In this document: piece by piece, positions 17,582 to 25,750 of the stretch
Position numbering within the stretch: position 1 is the stretch's first letter
How the letters are laid out: every line of letters begins with the position of its first letter
Assembly (NCBI RefSeq): GCF_028368935.1
Contig: NZ_JAQNDK010000002.1
Span: 868,001 to 932,000 of the forward strand
Reading direction: 5' to 3'
Length of the DNA stretch: 64,000 nucleotides
Source of the DNA: Sorangium aterium
GTDB taxonomy: Bacteria; Myxococcota_A; Polyangia; Polyangiales; Polyangiaceae
Made by a program: the position numbers and the translations under genes
The notes under the pieces: generated by a model
Seen by the model: only the letters and a program-made list of their open reading frames with translations
Told to the model about the DNA's origin: nothing
Databases searched by the model: none

Positions 17582-19915
17582 TCAAGTGCTCGGAGTCGGG
17601 TCTGAAAGCAGCTTCTGGCGAATAGCAGCCTGAAGAATGCTCGTCGGCGCCGCCCCCCGACCAACTACGATGACCAGCTCGGTTCGGGCGCGTGTAAAAG
17701 CCAGATACATCTCGCGGAGCGCTTGCTGCTCGAGCGCGGCGGACAGCCCGTCGTTCCCATGAACTCTGATCGGAACGACGCCCTGTTCAAGACCAACGCA
17801 AACAACAGCATCGAACTCTTGGCCACCGATCGAATCAGGTCTTGCAAGCACGACAAGCGGCTGCCCTCCACTGGGCAAGGACTGTCCTCTTGCTTCGATT
17901 TCCCGTAATGGCTCCTTCAAGGAACGGAGTTCATCCCGCAGCGCATTCCAATACCGCGCAGCAAAACAAACCACCGCAATTTGACGCACATTGCGCTGTC
18001 GCAATTCCTTTACGCACCGAGCGGCAATCTCCGCAGCAGACTCGTCCGCCCCTCGTTGAACACGCGGTGAAGGTCCATTCTGATGGCGTCCAGAAGTCGT
18101 GTCGCTCGTAAAATCAGGAAAGTCGGCGCCAAAAAGATCCGTCGTGTGCTGAATAATGTAGAACGCGAGCCGTAAAACATCGGCGGAGCACCGATGCACA
18201 GTGCGAAGCGTCTGGTTGCTCACGTCATCAACGCCGAAAACTCCCAGACCTGCAGATGACAAGCTTCGTGTCTGTTGTGCCTGATCCAAGGCAATCACCA
18301 TGGGAACGAATGAGCCGCGTTTAGCGATAAGTGGAAACAATCGCTTCTCGTTCTCGTTGAACAATTGAGCTTCATCAACAAAAATAATGTCGTAGCCTTC
18401 TTGCGGGCGCCGCAGTTCCCAAAGCGGCGTCCGAAGCCGTCCGAGAAGTGACAGGGCCAGATCGTCTGCATCCAATAGGCCGTTTTCTTGAGCAATCTCT
18501 TCCTGATAACGCAGGAAGACTTCCCACATGAGACCACGCTCAGAGACGGTCAAAACGCCATGTAGTCGACTCAGCCGCTTCTCGGATTCGACGTATTGAC
18601 GCGGATCAGACGCCGTCGTCATGCCATGCCCCTTGATGGCCACCGAGATCTCGTCACCGACTAAGTCGGCAAAAAGATCCATCAGTTCCGGTTCGCTCGA
18701 AACCTGTGCCAACAGAGGGCTATCGTCGACATCGGCTCTATGATTGCTAAAGACTTGCCGAATGGATTCGAGTGTCAATTGGCGCTGGTACCGCTTAGAG
18801 GCGTCTGCGTCGCGATCAATCAGCAACAGATCCGGAATCCGTAACACTTCGCGCGCATAGTCGAACAAAGTGCGAACCTCAAGCCTCTGTGGTCCGCGGC
18901 TTTCGATATACTCTTCAGCGCCAAGGTTGTGCAGTCGTGATGCTGCGTTGTCGCGCATCGCTGAATTGTGCGCAATGTACAGCGCCCGCAGCGATCTCTT
19001 TGACGAGGCCGCTTTTCGAAGCTGTAGAATACTGAGCAACATCATCAGGAGCGTCTTGCCGGAGCCAGCCGCTCCGACCAAGCGTACCGGCTGCCTTTCC
19101 ACGATGTCTTGTTGCAGTACCACTCGTTGCGTGGAAGACAATTGGCGTTCATGCGAGAGCCAATCGTCGTACGTCCAAGCAAGGGTCTCGTATACTTGGT
19201 CAGGCGCGACGGACTCCAGAGCTGGAAGCGAGACCGGAATTACTAAATCGTTAACCGAAGGCTCGGGAGATCGCGGAACCAGGAGTGGCGCCATCGTCAA
19301 CGCCGAGAATTCAAGTGTCGGACGTTTAGTAACATTCACGAGAAGCGAATTCGCACAAGGCAAGAGAGCGCCTAGAGTGTTATTCTCGCGCAGGATTGCG
19401 GTGCGGAACGCATTGTCTTCCCAAGCCGGACCTGCGATCAAGACCCCCTTGATCGTTGAATTGTCCGCCAGTCCGTCGCCCTCAACATATCCAATGCGAT
19501 GCTTTCTCCAGGCCTTTCCTCCGCCTGCAATGCAAGTGCTAACGTCATCTAGTTCGGTTCGAATTTCCCACGCAGAATCGAGAAGAAGTCCCTGGAGGCG
19601 GCGATCGATAACCTGAAGTTCGCGAGCTAGGACCTCGCGAATCATCTCTGGTTTATCCATGAGTCCGTATTCCGACGTTAATCGAACAAGGCCCCAAGAT
19701 TCAGCGCCCGTTCCGCTGAGATAATCGACGTTCCAGAGGGCCAACACAACGCCATCAGGCGTGCCTGCGGCCCGGATGGGGCCGACCGCAATGACGCCAG
19801 TGCGGAGTGCGCTATCGCGCACCAACTTGTCCAAATCAACGGCAAGCGCACCGATCAATGCGCTCTTTCCAGTGAACCAGCTGGCAGTAGTCTGAGGGAT
19901 TGCTAGGTAGTCCAT
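17582..19915 (-). CDS. UvrD/Rep-like superfamily 1 helicase with unrecognised N-terminal domain
   Basis: A 777-aa protein. Residues 1 to about 250 match no family I know. The helicase follows: Walker A L-V-G-A-A-G-S-G-K-T near 280, Walker B I-I-F-V-D-E-A-Q near 512, motif III V-I-A-L-D-Q-A-Q-Q-T-R-S, motif IV-like V-H-R-C-S, motif V Q-E-F-D-A-V-V-C-V-G-L-E, and motif VI F-T-R-A-R-T-E near 741. The ATG follows GAGGAG and lies five bases after the upstream gene's stop, so they share a transcript. GC is well below the chromosome average. Its order and partners match neither Gabija (GajB) nor other named systems known to me. Confidence 0.85.
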   Translation of the reverse strand: MDYLAIPQTTASWFTGKSALIGALAVDLDKLVRDSALRTGVIAVGPIRAAGTPDGVVLALWNVDYLSGTGAESWGLVRLTSEYGLMDKPEMIREVLARELQVIDRRLQGLLLDSAWEIRTELDDVSTCIAGGGKAWRKHRIGYVEGDGLADNSTIKGVLIAGPAWEDNAFRTAILRENNTLGALLPCANSLLVNVTKRPTLEFSALTMAPLLVPRSPEPSVNDLVIPVSLPALESVAPDQVYETLAWTYDDWLSHERQLSSTQRVVLQQDIVERQPVRLVGAAGSGKTLLMMLLSILQLRKAASSKRSLRALYIAHNSAMRDNAASRLHNLGAEEYIESRGPQRLEVRTLFDYAREVLRIPDLLLIDRDADASKRYQRQLTLESIRQVFSNHRADVDDSPLLAQVSSEPELMDLFADLVGDEISVAIKGHGMTTASDPRQYVESEKRLSRLHGVLTVSERGLMWEVFLRYQEEIAQENGLLDADDLALSLLGRLRTPLWELRRPQEGYDIIFVDEAQLFNENEKRLFPLIAKRGSFVPMVIALDQAQQTRSLSSAGLGVFGVDDVSNQTLRTVHRCSADVLRLAFYIIQHTTDLFGADFPDFTSDTTSGRHQNGPSPRVQRGADESAAEIAARCVKELRQRNVRQIAVVCFAARYWNALRDELRSLKEPLREIEARGQSLPSGGQPLVVLARPDSIGGQEFDAVVCVGLEQGVVPIRVHGNDGLSAALEQQALREMYLAFTRARTELVIVVGRGAAPTSILQAAIRQKLLSDPTPST

Positions 19916-19920
19916 TGCAT

Positions 19921-20808
19921 TTAACTCCTCGCCTCATGGCCTGAGATTTGTGAGGCGAGAACCGAAGCGACCGCCGGCGAAAAGTCCGGCGACCCGACTC
20001 GAGCATATAGTGCCGTATACCGAGAGAGCAGGTCGGCAAAGAACCTTGGCCGTAGTCTCGCCACGCGAAGCGGTTGTCTCTTTGCAAAAAATCGAGTTGC
20101 TGGCAGTGCTGCATATTCAGCCAGCGCAGATGACCAATTGCTTTTTGGGGAGCTAGCGAGTTCGAGAATGTCTAGTGGTACCGTTAGCGGATATCGAAAC
20201 ATCACTAGCGCGTGGCTTGCAAACGAGTCATCGAGCGTAGCCCAGCCTCCACGCGCTGGTAGAAAGTGTGTGTCTGAGCGAAGAGAATTTGTGACCAATT
20301 TTTGGCATTTTTGGTTGAAGTCGCGTTCGCCGAATAATGTTGTAATGGATCTTAAGTCGTTGGTTAGTGCGACCGGGTCAATGATGGCGATCAATGCCTT
20401 GATCCCGGCAAGAATCTTCGCCTTGAGCTGCCCTTTGCCGCCATCGGCGAGCGGCTCAACATGCGCTTGTAGAGCCGAAAGATCGGATAATGCTGGCACT
20501 CGGGGAAGCGAGATGGATGACTTGGATCCAAGCTGTTCCTGGAATGAGTTCCAGCAGCTCTGCGTCGTGCCTCTAACTTCTGTGAGCATTGACGACGTTG
20601 CCAGCCATGCGTCGAACGCGAGCAAGGGAAGGTAAGTGATTGTCTTGCTTTTGGAATTCTGCAGATCGCATGCCGGCGTAATGACGATTCCGGCAATATG
20701 TTCCTGCTTAAGGACTCCGTACGATGGTAGGCCACACCAGATGTCCCCTGTTGAGTGCCCTGGCTCTGGCGTGTGATCGTAATAATCGTCAGGTGTGGCG
20801 AAGCTCAT
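19921..20808 (-). CDS. Unknown protein with I-T-P-A-C-D-L motif, first gene of the low-GC operon
   Basis: A 295-aa protein of unknown function. A strong ribosome site (AAAGAGG, six bases before ATG) marks the start. The N-terminal part has G-D-I-W-C-G-L-P and then I-V-I-T-P-A-C-D-L-Q-N-S-K, with Cys and Asp as candidate functional residues. A helical middle (about 110-180) and an arginine-rich C-terminal part follow. No signal peptide or membrane helix is seen. It is the promoter-proximal gene of a three-gene operon with a helicase and a cyclase-like protein. I cannot assign a function; a sensor or regulator role is speculation. Confidence 0.75.
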   Translation of the reverse strand: MSFATPDDYYDHTPEPGHSTGDIWCGLPSYGVLKQEHIAGIVITPACDLQNSKSKTITYLPLLAFDAWLATSSMLTEVRGTTQSCWNSFQEQLGSKSSISLPRVPALSDLSALQAHVEPLADGGKGQLKAKILAGIKALIAIIDPVALTNDLRSITTLFGERDFNQKCQKLVTNSLRSDTHFLPARGGWATLDDSFASHALVMFRYPLTVPLDILELASSPKSNWSSALAEYAALPATRFFAKRQPLRVARLRPRFFADLLSRYTALYARVGSPDFSPAVASVLASQISGHEARS

Positions 20809-21051
20809 TGTGACCTCTTTGGGCTAGCGGTAGCTAGATGGTTTTATTTGGCCGCTATATGACGTCGACGCCGAGCGATTCGTGCATCTAGGGGGCGGGC
20901 CAGTTGATGCTCTGGCCCGCGTGATTTGACGTCTGCTTCCAGCTTCCGAACGTGGGTGCAGTAGGTCGAGCTGACGGCTCGTTTGGCGTCTCGATCGAAA
21001 TGTTCGCCCCGTCCCGACACCGCTTACCACCATGACGGACGACAGGCATCG

Positions 21052-21237
21052 GGGCTCACCGAGCACTTCACATGCCATACCCTCCGCGACAGCTTCGCGA
21101 CCCACCTGGTCGAGGCGGGTACCGACATCCGGATAGTTCAGACGCTGCTCGGCTATAAGGATGTGCGGACCACGGTGATCGATACGCACATCATCGACCG
21201 CGGCCATCTTGGCGTTACCAACCCCCAAAGCCGCTGA
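21052..21237 (+). pseudogene. Tyrosine recombinase/integrase C-terminal relic
   Basis: The C-terminal piece of a phage/integron-type integrase: [12 protein letters not shown] (the H-x-x-R box), then [16 protein letters not shown]. The catalytic tyrosine position reads V-I-D-T-H instead of the usual I-Y-T-H, so Tyr is replaced by Asp. The N-terminal domain and first Arg are missing. Inactive. It lies just upstream of the defence-type operon and probably marks an old integration boundary. Confidence 0.75.
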
Positions 21238-22813
21238 ATGCCGCCTCAGCATGGAGCGCCTTGAACTCCGACGCCACCCCGTCGTGCCGCCCTGGCTCAT
21301 TGTGGAATGCAGCGTACCCGACTGCTACCCCGCCTTGTCAAGGCGACCAAGGCAGGAGCGTGCGGGATCCACGGCGCGAACAGGCTTTTGAGCCTGCTGC
21401 TCCGATTCGAGGATGACGCCCTGCAACGGCCTGGTCCGCCAATTGGCCGCGGCCTGTCGAGTCTGCCGTTGCGCGGTGCAGCGTCTGCATCGAAGCACAC
21501 GTCAGCCCTGCGTCACGTTAAGGAGCACCGGGGGCTGCAGGCGGTCGAACTGCGGGCAGCAGGTGATGGCCGTCAGGCGCTGGCCGGACGCTTGAGCGGC
21601 GTGCCGCGCGTCGTCTCCGGCATCGCAGCCGGCCCGGCCGAAACAATGCAGCCGGTGTCACGCCGTGCGCGTTGGCGATCGCTACAAGAGCGGCGACGCG
21701 GACGTTGGTCTTGGCGCGTTCGAGGCGATGGAAAAGGCCAGGGCTCGCGTCCAACGCTGCCGCGCCCTCCTCTTAGGTCACCCCTCGCCTGACACTGTTC
21801 GGGACCGCCCTTTCGGATCCCGCCCGGACCGGCCAAGCGGACCGCGGGCAAGCCCCGCTCTGACCGCGCGAGGAGGGGGTACGGTGCTCGCCTACGTCCA
21901 GGGTTCGTTTCGCGAAAATTATAACGAATCCAATATCTTGACGTGAGTTACGCGCCGCGCGGCGACAGGGCAGGTACGGGGTCCAAGCGGGGATTCTCGA
22001 CCGTTCCAGCTGTAATCCGTTCTGCTGATCGGGTCGTGGTCCATGAGTCTCTGACACGCCAGAGGCCCGCCTCGTCGCGTGCGGCGTCCTCCGTTTCTTC
22101 CACCGTCTCCACTCCGAGCTCCGCGAGATCATGTCGCTTGCCGCCACTTGCCTTTCCCTGCACGAGATCGCCGCCTCCCTCTCGCTTCCGCGCCCCATGG
22201 TCGCCACCCGCCTCCGCCTCGCGTGTCGCCTCTTCGCCCACTCCCTCATCCGCTTTGACCAGGCGCTCTGGCAAATAGCGAAGATCCACAGGCCCGAAGC
22301 AGAGCCGGCATGCCGCTCTTGCAGGTGTTCGCCCGGATACTCATCCACCCCGGCGAGCGGCTCGCGGCGACCCGACGTCGACCCGCGAGGACGAAGCGAT
22401 GACCGTGGAGCTGCACCACCTCTCCGCGGAACTGCACGTCCCGTTCCAGGCCAACGTCATCGTCACGCCTAGCGGCCGCTATGCCGCCGTCCACGAGTAG
22501 GTCCTCGCGGCGCGCTGCGCCCCTGCACATCCAGCCTCGAGCGCACCGCTTTGGCCGCCATCTCGGCAAGCCTCCGGCAGCCCCACGACCGTCGGCGGCA
22601 CGAGGAGCTGGAGCACGTGAAGCCACCGTAGGACCGGGCCCGATGCACCGCGCCGAGGTCGACCTGCACACCCACGCGCCGCCTCTGGCGACCGCCGGCA
22701 CGCGCTGGCGTTCAGGCCGAGGCCTGGCATCGCGAGCCAGCCGCACGACCTCGGACGGTGCGCGATCAGGCGCTCGCCCCGGCCGGGAGCACGCTCTCGT
22801 GGTAGGGTCGGCC
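21238..22813. other. Gene-poor accessory DNA
   Basis: About 1.6 kb without an intact gene I can support. It contains the XRE-regulator relic listed separately and short frames in different phases (for example 22389-22490 on the plus strand, 33 residues starting M-T-V-E-L-H-H-L) that resemble no known family. Confidence 0.35.
21640..21780 (-). pseudogene. XRE/lambda-repressor-type HTH relic
   Basis: Minus-strand frame with L-D-A-S-P-G-L-F-H-R-L-E-R-A-K-T-N-V, A-I-A-N-A-H-G-V-T-P-A-A-L-F: the second half of an XRE-type HTH (recognition helix, L-E-R turn, final helix). A TAA lies just upstream in frame and the following residues become arginine-rich, so only about 45 codons survive. Confidence 0.45.
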
Positions 22814-23419
22814 ATGAGCACCGGCGTGCTGCCGCACCACCTGGATCCCGCCCGCAACGCACCGGAAGTCGAGGCAGCATTCGCGGCGGTGCCGCCCGAG
22901 CAGGTGGCAGAGATCCTCGACGGGGAGCTCTTCACCTTTCCGCGGCCCGGCCGCCCTCATACGCGCAGCGCATCACGCCTGACGATGAAGCTCGGCAGCG
23001 CCTTCGACTTCGGCGATGGAGGGCCCGGCGGCTGGGTGCTCCTGGATGAGCCGGAGCTCCACCTTGGGTCGCGGCCCGACAAGGTGGTGCCCGATCTCGC
23101 AGGGTGGAAGCGGGAGCGCATGCCGGACGCCCTTGGGGACGAGGACACGCCGGCGCACTACGACGTCCCGCCGGACTGGGTGTGTGAGGTGATCTCGCCG
23201 CGTACCGAGCGCGTCGACCGGGGGAAGAAGATGCGGATCTACCGGCGCGAAGGTGTCGGGCACGTGTGGCTGCTCAGCCCCTTGCTGCGGACGCTCGAGG
23301 TGTACCGACTCGAGGGCGGCCGGTGGGTGCTGCTCGAGACCTACGAGGAGGACGCCAAGGTGAGGGCTGAGCCGTTCGATGCGGTGGAGCTCGATCTGGC
23401 GGCGATCTGGACCAGATGA
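22814..23419 (+). CDS. Uma2-family (DUF820) putative endonuclease
   Basis: A 201-aa protein of the usual Uma2 length. Motifs: I-L-D-G-E-L-F near 37, K-V-V-P-D-L-A-G-W-K-R-E-R near 92 (the P-D of the PD-(D/E)XK-like core), V-C-E-V-I-S-P-R-T near 122 (the E), then R-G-K-K-M-R-I-Y-R and G-V-G-H-V-W-L-L-S-P. Uma2 proteins have a restriction-endonuclease fold; their cellular task is unknown and they are often multiplied in myxobacteria. I use ATG 22814 because the family begins close to here and the upstream in-frame extension is arginine-rich. Confidence 0.85.
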   Translation: MSTGVLPHHLDPARNAPEVEAAFAAVPPEQVAEILDGELFTFPRPGRPHTRSASRLTMKLGSAFDFGDGGPGGWVLLDEPELHLGSRPDKVVPDLAGWKRERMPDALGDEDTPAHYDVPPDWVCEVISPRTERVDRGKKMRIYRREGVGHVWLLSPLLRTLEVYRLEGGRWVLLETYEEDAKVRAEPFDAVELDLAAIWTR

Positions 23420-23480
23420 CCGATCGCAGGCCAGTCACGAAGAGCGCTCCACCGGTCGGATCCGGGCTACCGTGATCGCC

Positions 23481-23981
23481 ATGAACCTCGCCGGAATCGC
23501 CCATATCCAGCTGTCGGTCACGGACTTCCCGCGCAGCCGCGCGTTCTACCGCGCGCTGTGCGAGCATTTCGAGATGCAGTGCCAGTACGACGATCCGGGC
23601 AGCGAGAACGAGCGGCCCATGCTTTATTACATCGGCGGCAAGACCGGCCTGTTGATACGCCCCGTGAACCCGGAGCACGCCGGCATCCGCTTTCACCAGT
23701 ACAAGCCCGGCCTGCACCACCTGTGCTTCCGCGCCCGCAGCCGCGAGGATATCGACGCATTCCACGCGTTCTTCGAGCGCACGCTGGCCGCGCTCGGCGG
23801 CAAGCTCGTGCACGCGCCGCAGGACGGCGCGTGGGCGGCCGGCTACTACTCGATCCTGTTCGAGGATCCGGACGGCATCCGGCTCGAGATCAACCACGTG
23901 CCCGGCAAGGGCAACCTGTCCGAGGGCATCGAGCTTCCGCTGCCCGCGCGCGTCCCGGGAGGCGTGCCCGAGCAAGCGTGA
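23481..23981 (+). CDS. VOC-family (glyoxalase/dioxygenase-fold) protein
   Basis: A 166-aa vicinal-oxygen-chelate protein. Paired beta-alpha-beta units: I-A-H-I-Q-L-S-V-T-D-F near the start (metal-binding His), G-L-H-H-L-C-F-R-A near residue 75, and F-E-D-P-D-G-I-R-L-E-I-N near 137 (metal-binding Glu). Such enzymes include glyoxalases, bleomycin-type resistance proteins and ring-cleaving dioxygenases; the subtype cannot be fixed. ATG 23481 is chosen over a GTG three codons upstream. Confidence 0.85.
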   Translation: MNLAGIAHIQLSVTDFPRSRAFYRALCEHFEMQCQYDDPGSENERPMLYYIGGKTGLLIRPVNPEHAGIRFHQYKPGLHHLCFRARSREDIDAFHAFFERTLAALGGKLVHAPQDGAWAAGYYSILFEDPDGIRLEINHVPGKGNLSEGIELPLPARVPGGVPEQA

Positions 23982-24105
23982 GGAGGCGCGGTCTTCGCGG
24001 GATTCATCGGGCGACGAGCGCGTGACCTTCGCGCGCTGCCGAGCTCCGTGGACACCCCTTCGCCTCGTGCGGCCATGGCGGAGGCGCCGTCTCCGCCTCG
24101 TTCGG

Positions 24106-24843
24106 CTACGGCGGAGGCGCCATCTCCGCCTCGTCCTGCGGAGGGCCGTCCAGCTTTATTTGCACCTTTACCTTCCGCTTCTCTCCGTCTCCCTCGATCT
24201 GCACGTCGACCTTCCCCTCGACGCCTTGCGCCGCGAGCTGCTCCATCACCTGCCGCCGCGCCGCCTCCACGTCGTCCTTGTCGAGCACGTCCAGATCGAG
24301 CAGCTCGTGCCCGAGCTTTGCTCCCAGCGTCCCGCGCACCGTCCCCGCCAGCACGTCTTCCCGGATCTCCGCGCCGGCGAGCGCCGGGAATGCCGCCCGG
24401 ATCCGCTCGGCCACGTCGCCCTCCGGCACCTCGTCGCCCCACACATCGAGCGTCAGGGTCGTCGCCCCGTCGCCGCGCCGCCCCCGCACCATGACCCGCG
24501 CCCTCCGCGCCGTCTTCCCCTCGCCGCGCACGGCCGCCATGAGCGCCTCGGGCTCGGGCAGCTCGGCGCCGTCCGCCACCTGGATGCTGATGCTCCGTCC
24601 CACGGGCACCTCCACGTCCGCCGGAGCCACGCACGCCGCCGCCCCGCACACGACTGCCGCCGCCGCCACCACCAGCACCTTGCGCAACCAGAGCCGCTTC
24701 ATCGGGACCATCTCCTGCTCGGGGTAGAGCTGGCCGAACGCCGCCATCAGCTCGCCTTCGAGCTCACGCGCGTGCTCTGGCCTCAGCGGCGCCGGCTCCC
24801 CGAGCAGCCGGCGCAGCTTTCGTCGCACCTCAAAGTCCAGCAT
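24106..24843 (-). CDS. Membrane-anchored partner of the ECF sigma factor (putative anti-sigma)
   Basis: A protein of about 245 aa. A short cytoplasmic-type N-terminal segment (F-E-V-R-R-K-L-R-R-L-L-G, L-E-G-E-L-M-A-A-F-G) precedes one hydrophobic helix (V-L-V-V-A-A-A-A-V-V-C-G-A-A-A) near residue 52. An extracytoplasmic domain of repeated alpha/beta character follows, ending in a charged segment. The ATG at 24843 lies inside the end of the sigma gene (14-bp overlap), so the two are translationally coupled. Topology and linkage fit an anti-sigma factor, but no zinc-binding ZAS motif is seen, so this is inference. Confidence 0.6.
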   Translation of the reverse strand: MLDFEVRRKLRRLLGEPAPLRPEHARELEGELMAAFGQLYPEQEMVPMKRLWLRKVLVVAAAAVVCGAAACVAPADVEVPVGRSISIQVADGAELPEPEALMAAVRGEGKTARRARVMVRGRRGDGATTLTLDVWGDEVPEGDVAERIRAAFPALAGAEIREDVLAGTVRGTLGAKLGHELLDLDVLDKDDVEAARRQVMEQLAAQGVEGKVDVQIEGDGEKRKVKVQIKLDGPPQDEAEMAPPP

Positions 24844-25444
24844 TGGAAACACCCTCTCCGCGGGACTTACCCGCGTCCTGCTCGGCGCGCGCCTCGAGCC
24901 GCGCCTTGAGCTCGCGCAGCGCCCGCGACGCCCGCTGCTTCACCGCGTCCGCACGGAGCCCGAGCAGCTCCGCGATCTCCTGGTGTTTCAGCCCGTCGCC
25001 GTACCGGAGCGCCAGCACCTCCCTCGCCTCCGCCCCGAGCTCCTCCAGCGCCTCCCTGACCGCGCGGAGCTCCTCGCCCCGCACGAGCGCGTCGAGCGGC
25101 GTCCCGGACTCGTCCGCGAGCACGCCCGCGAGATCGTCGATCGGCGCCTCCTGCCGCGCCGCCCGCAGGTGGTCGATGACCAGGTTCCTGGCCATGGCCA
25201 GCACGAACATCCGCGGCGTCCCCTTGCGCCGATCGAACTCTCCCAGCCGCTCCAGCAGCCTGTGGAAGACCCGCGCGACCAGATCCTCCGCGTCCTCTCG
25301 CCGGCGCACGCGTCGCGAAGCGAAGCGCGCCACCGGGTCGTACAGCTCCAGGTAGAGCGCCCGGAACGCGCCGCGATCGCCGCGCCGGGACGCCTCGATC
25401 AGCTCGCAGAGGTGGTCATCGCGGGAGGGCCAGAGGAAGCTCAT
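24830..25444 (-). CDS. ECF-type RNA polymerase sigma-70 factor
   Basis: A 204-aa sigma factor. Region 2: A-F-R-A-L-Y-L-E-L-Y-D-P-V-A-R-F-A then D-A-E-D-L-V-A-R-V-F near 55-65 and R-N-L-V-I-D-H-L-R-A near 92. Region 4: E-E-L-G-A-E-A-R-E-V-L-A-L-R-Y near 140 and H-Q-E-I-A-E-L-L-G-L-R-A-D-A-V-K-Q-R near 160. A region 2-4 linker of normal length is present and no extra C-terminal domain. It overlaps the downstream membrane protein, its probable regulator. ATG 25444 is preferred over an upstream in-frame start four codons before. Confidence 0.9.
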   Translation of the reverse strand: MSFLWPSRDDHLCELIEASRRGDRGAFRALYLELYDPVARFASRRVRRREDAEDLVARVFHRLLERLGEFDRRKGTPRMFVLAMARNLVIDHLRAARQEAPIDDLAGVLADESGTPLDALVRGEELRAVREALEELGAEAREVLALRYGDGLKHQEIAELLGLRADAVKQRASRALRELKARLEARAEQDAGKSRGEGVSNAGL

Positions 25445-25750
25445 CGCAGGGCTCACCCTCCTCTACGGTAGAGGCGCCGGAAGGTGACAGGCGAGCGGTC
25501 GATTCGTCGGCTGCGTCCCGTCTGGACGACCGCCCGGCGACGGCGCTCACCCCCGTGATGTCGATAATGGCGATGGTCGCTGAGCGTTGACCACGACATC
25601 CCTGCTGTCCTGATCCTTGGCGAACATCATGGCAGGCATGTCCTCGAGGAATGAGTGGAACAGCGCCTCGTATCTCTGCAGCTCCACCTCACGGCGCGCT
25701 TTCTCCGACTCTCGAGGCGGCCCGGCGGCTCATCCAGGAGGCGTGCCCGC

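Noticed and set aside
24060-24135. GGCGGAGGCGCC repeats as a CRISPR or regulatory array
   Set aside because: Only two imperfect copies without spacers, at the 3' end of the sigma-partner gene; simple duplication is enough.
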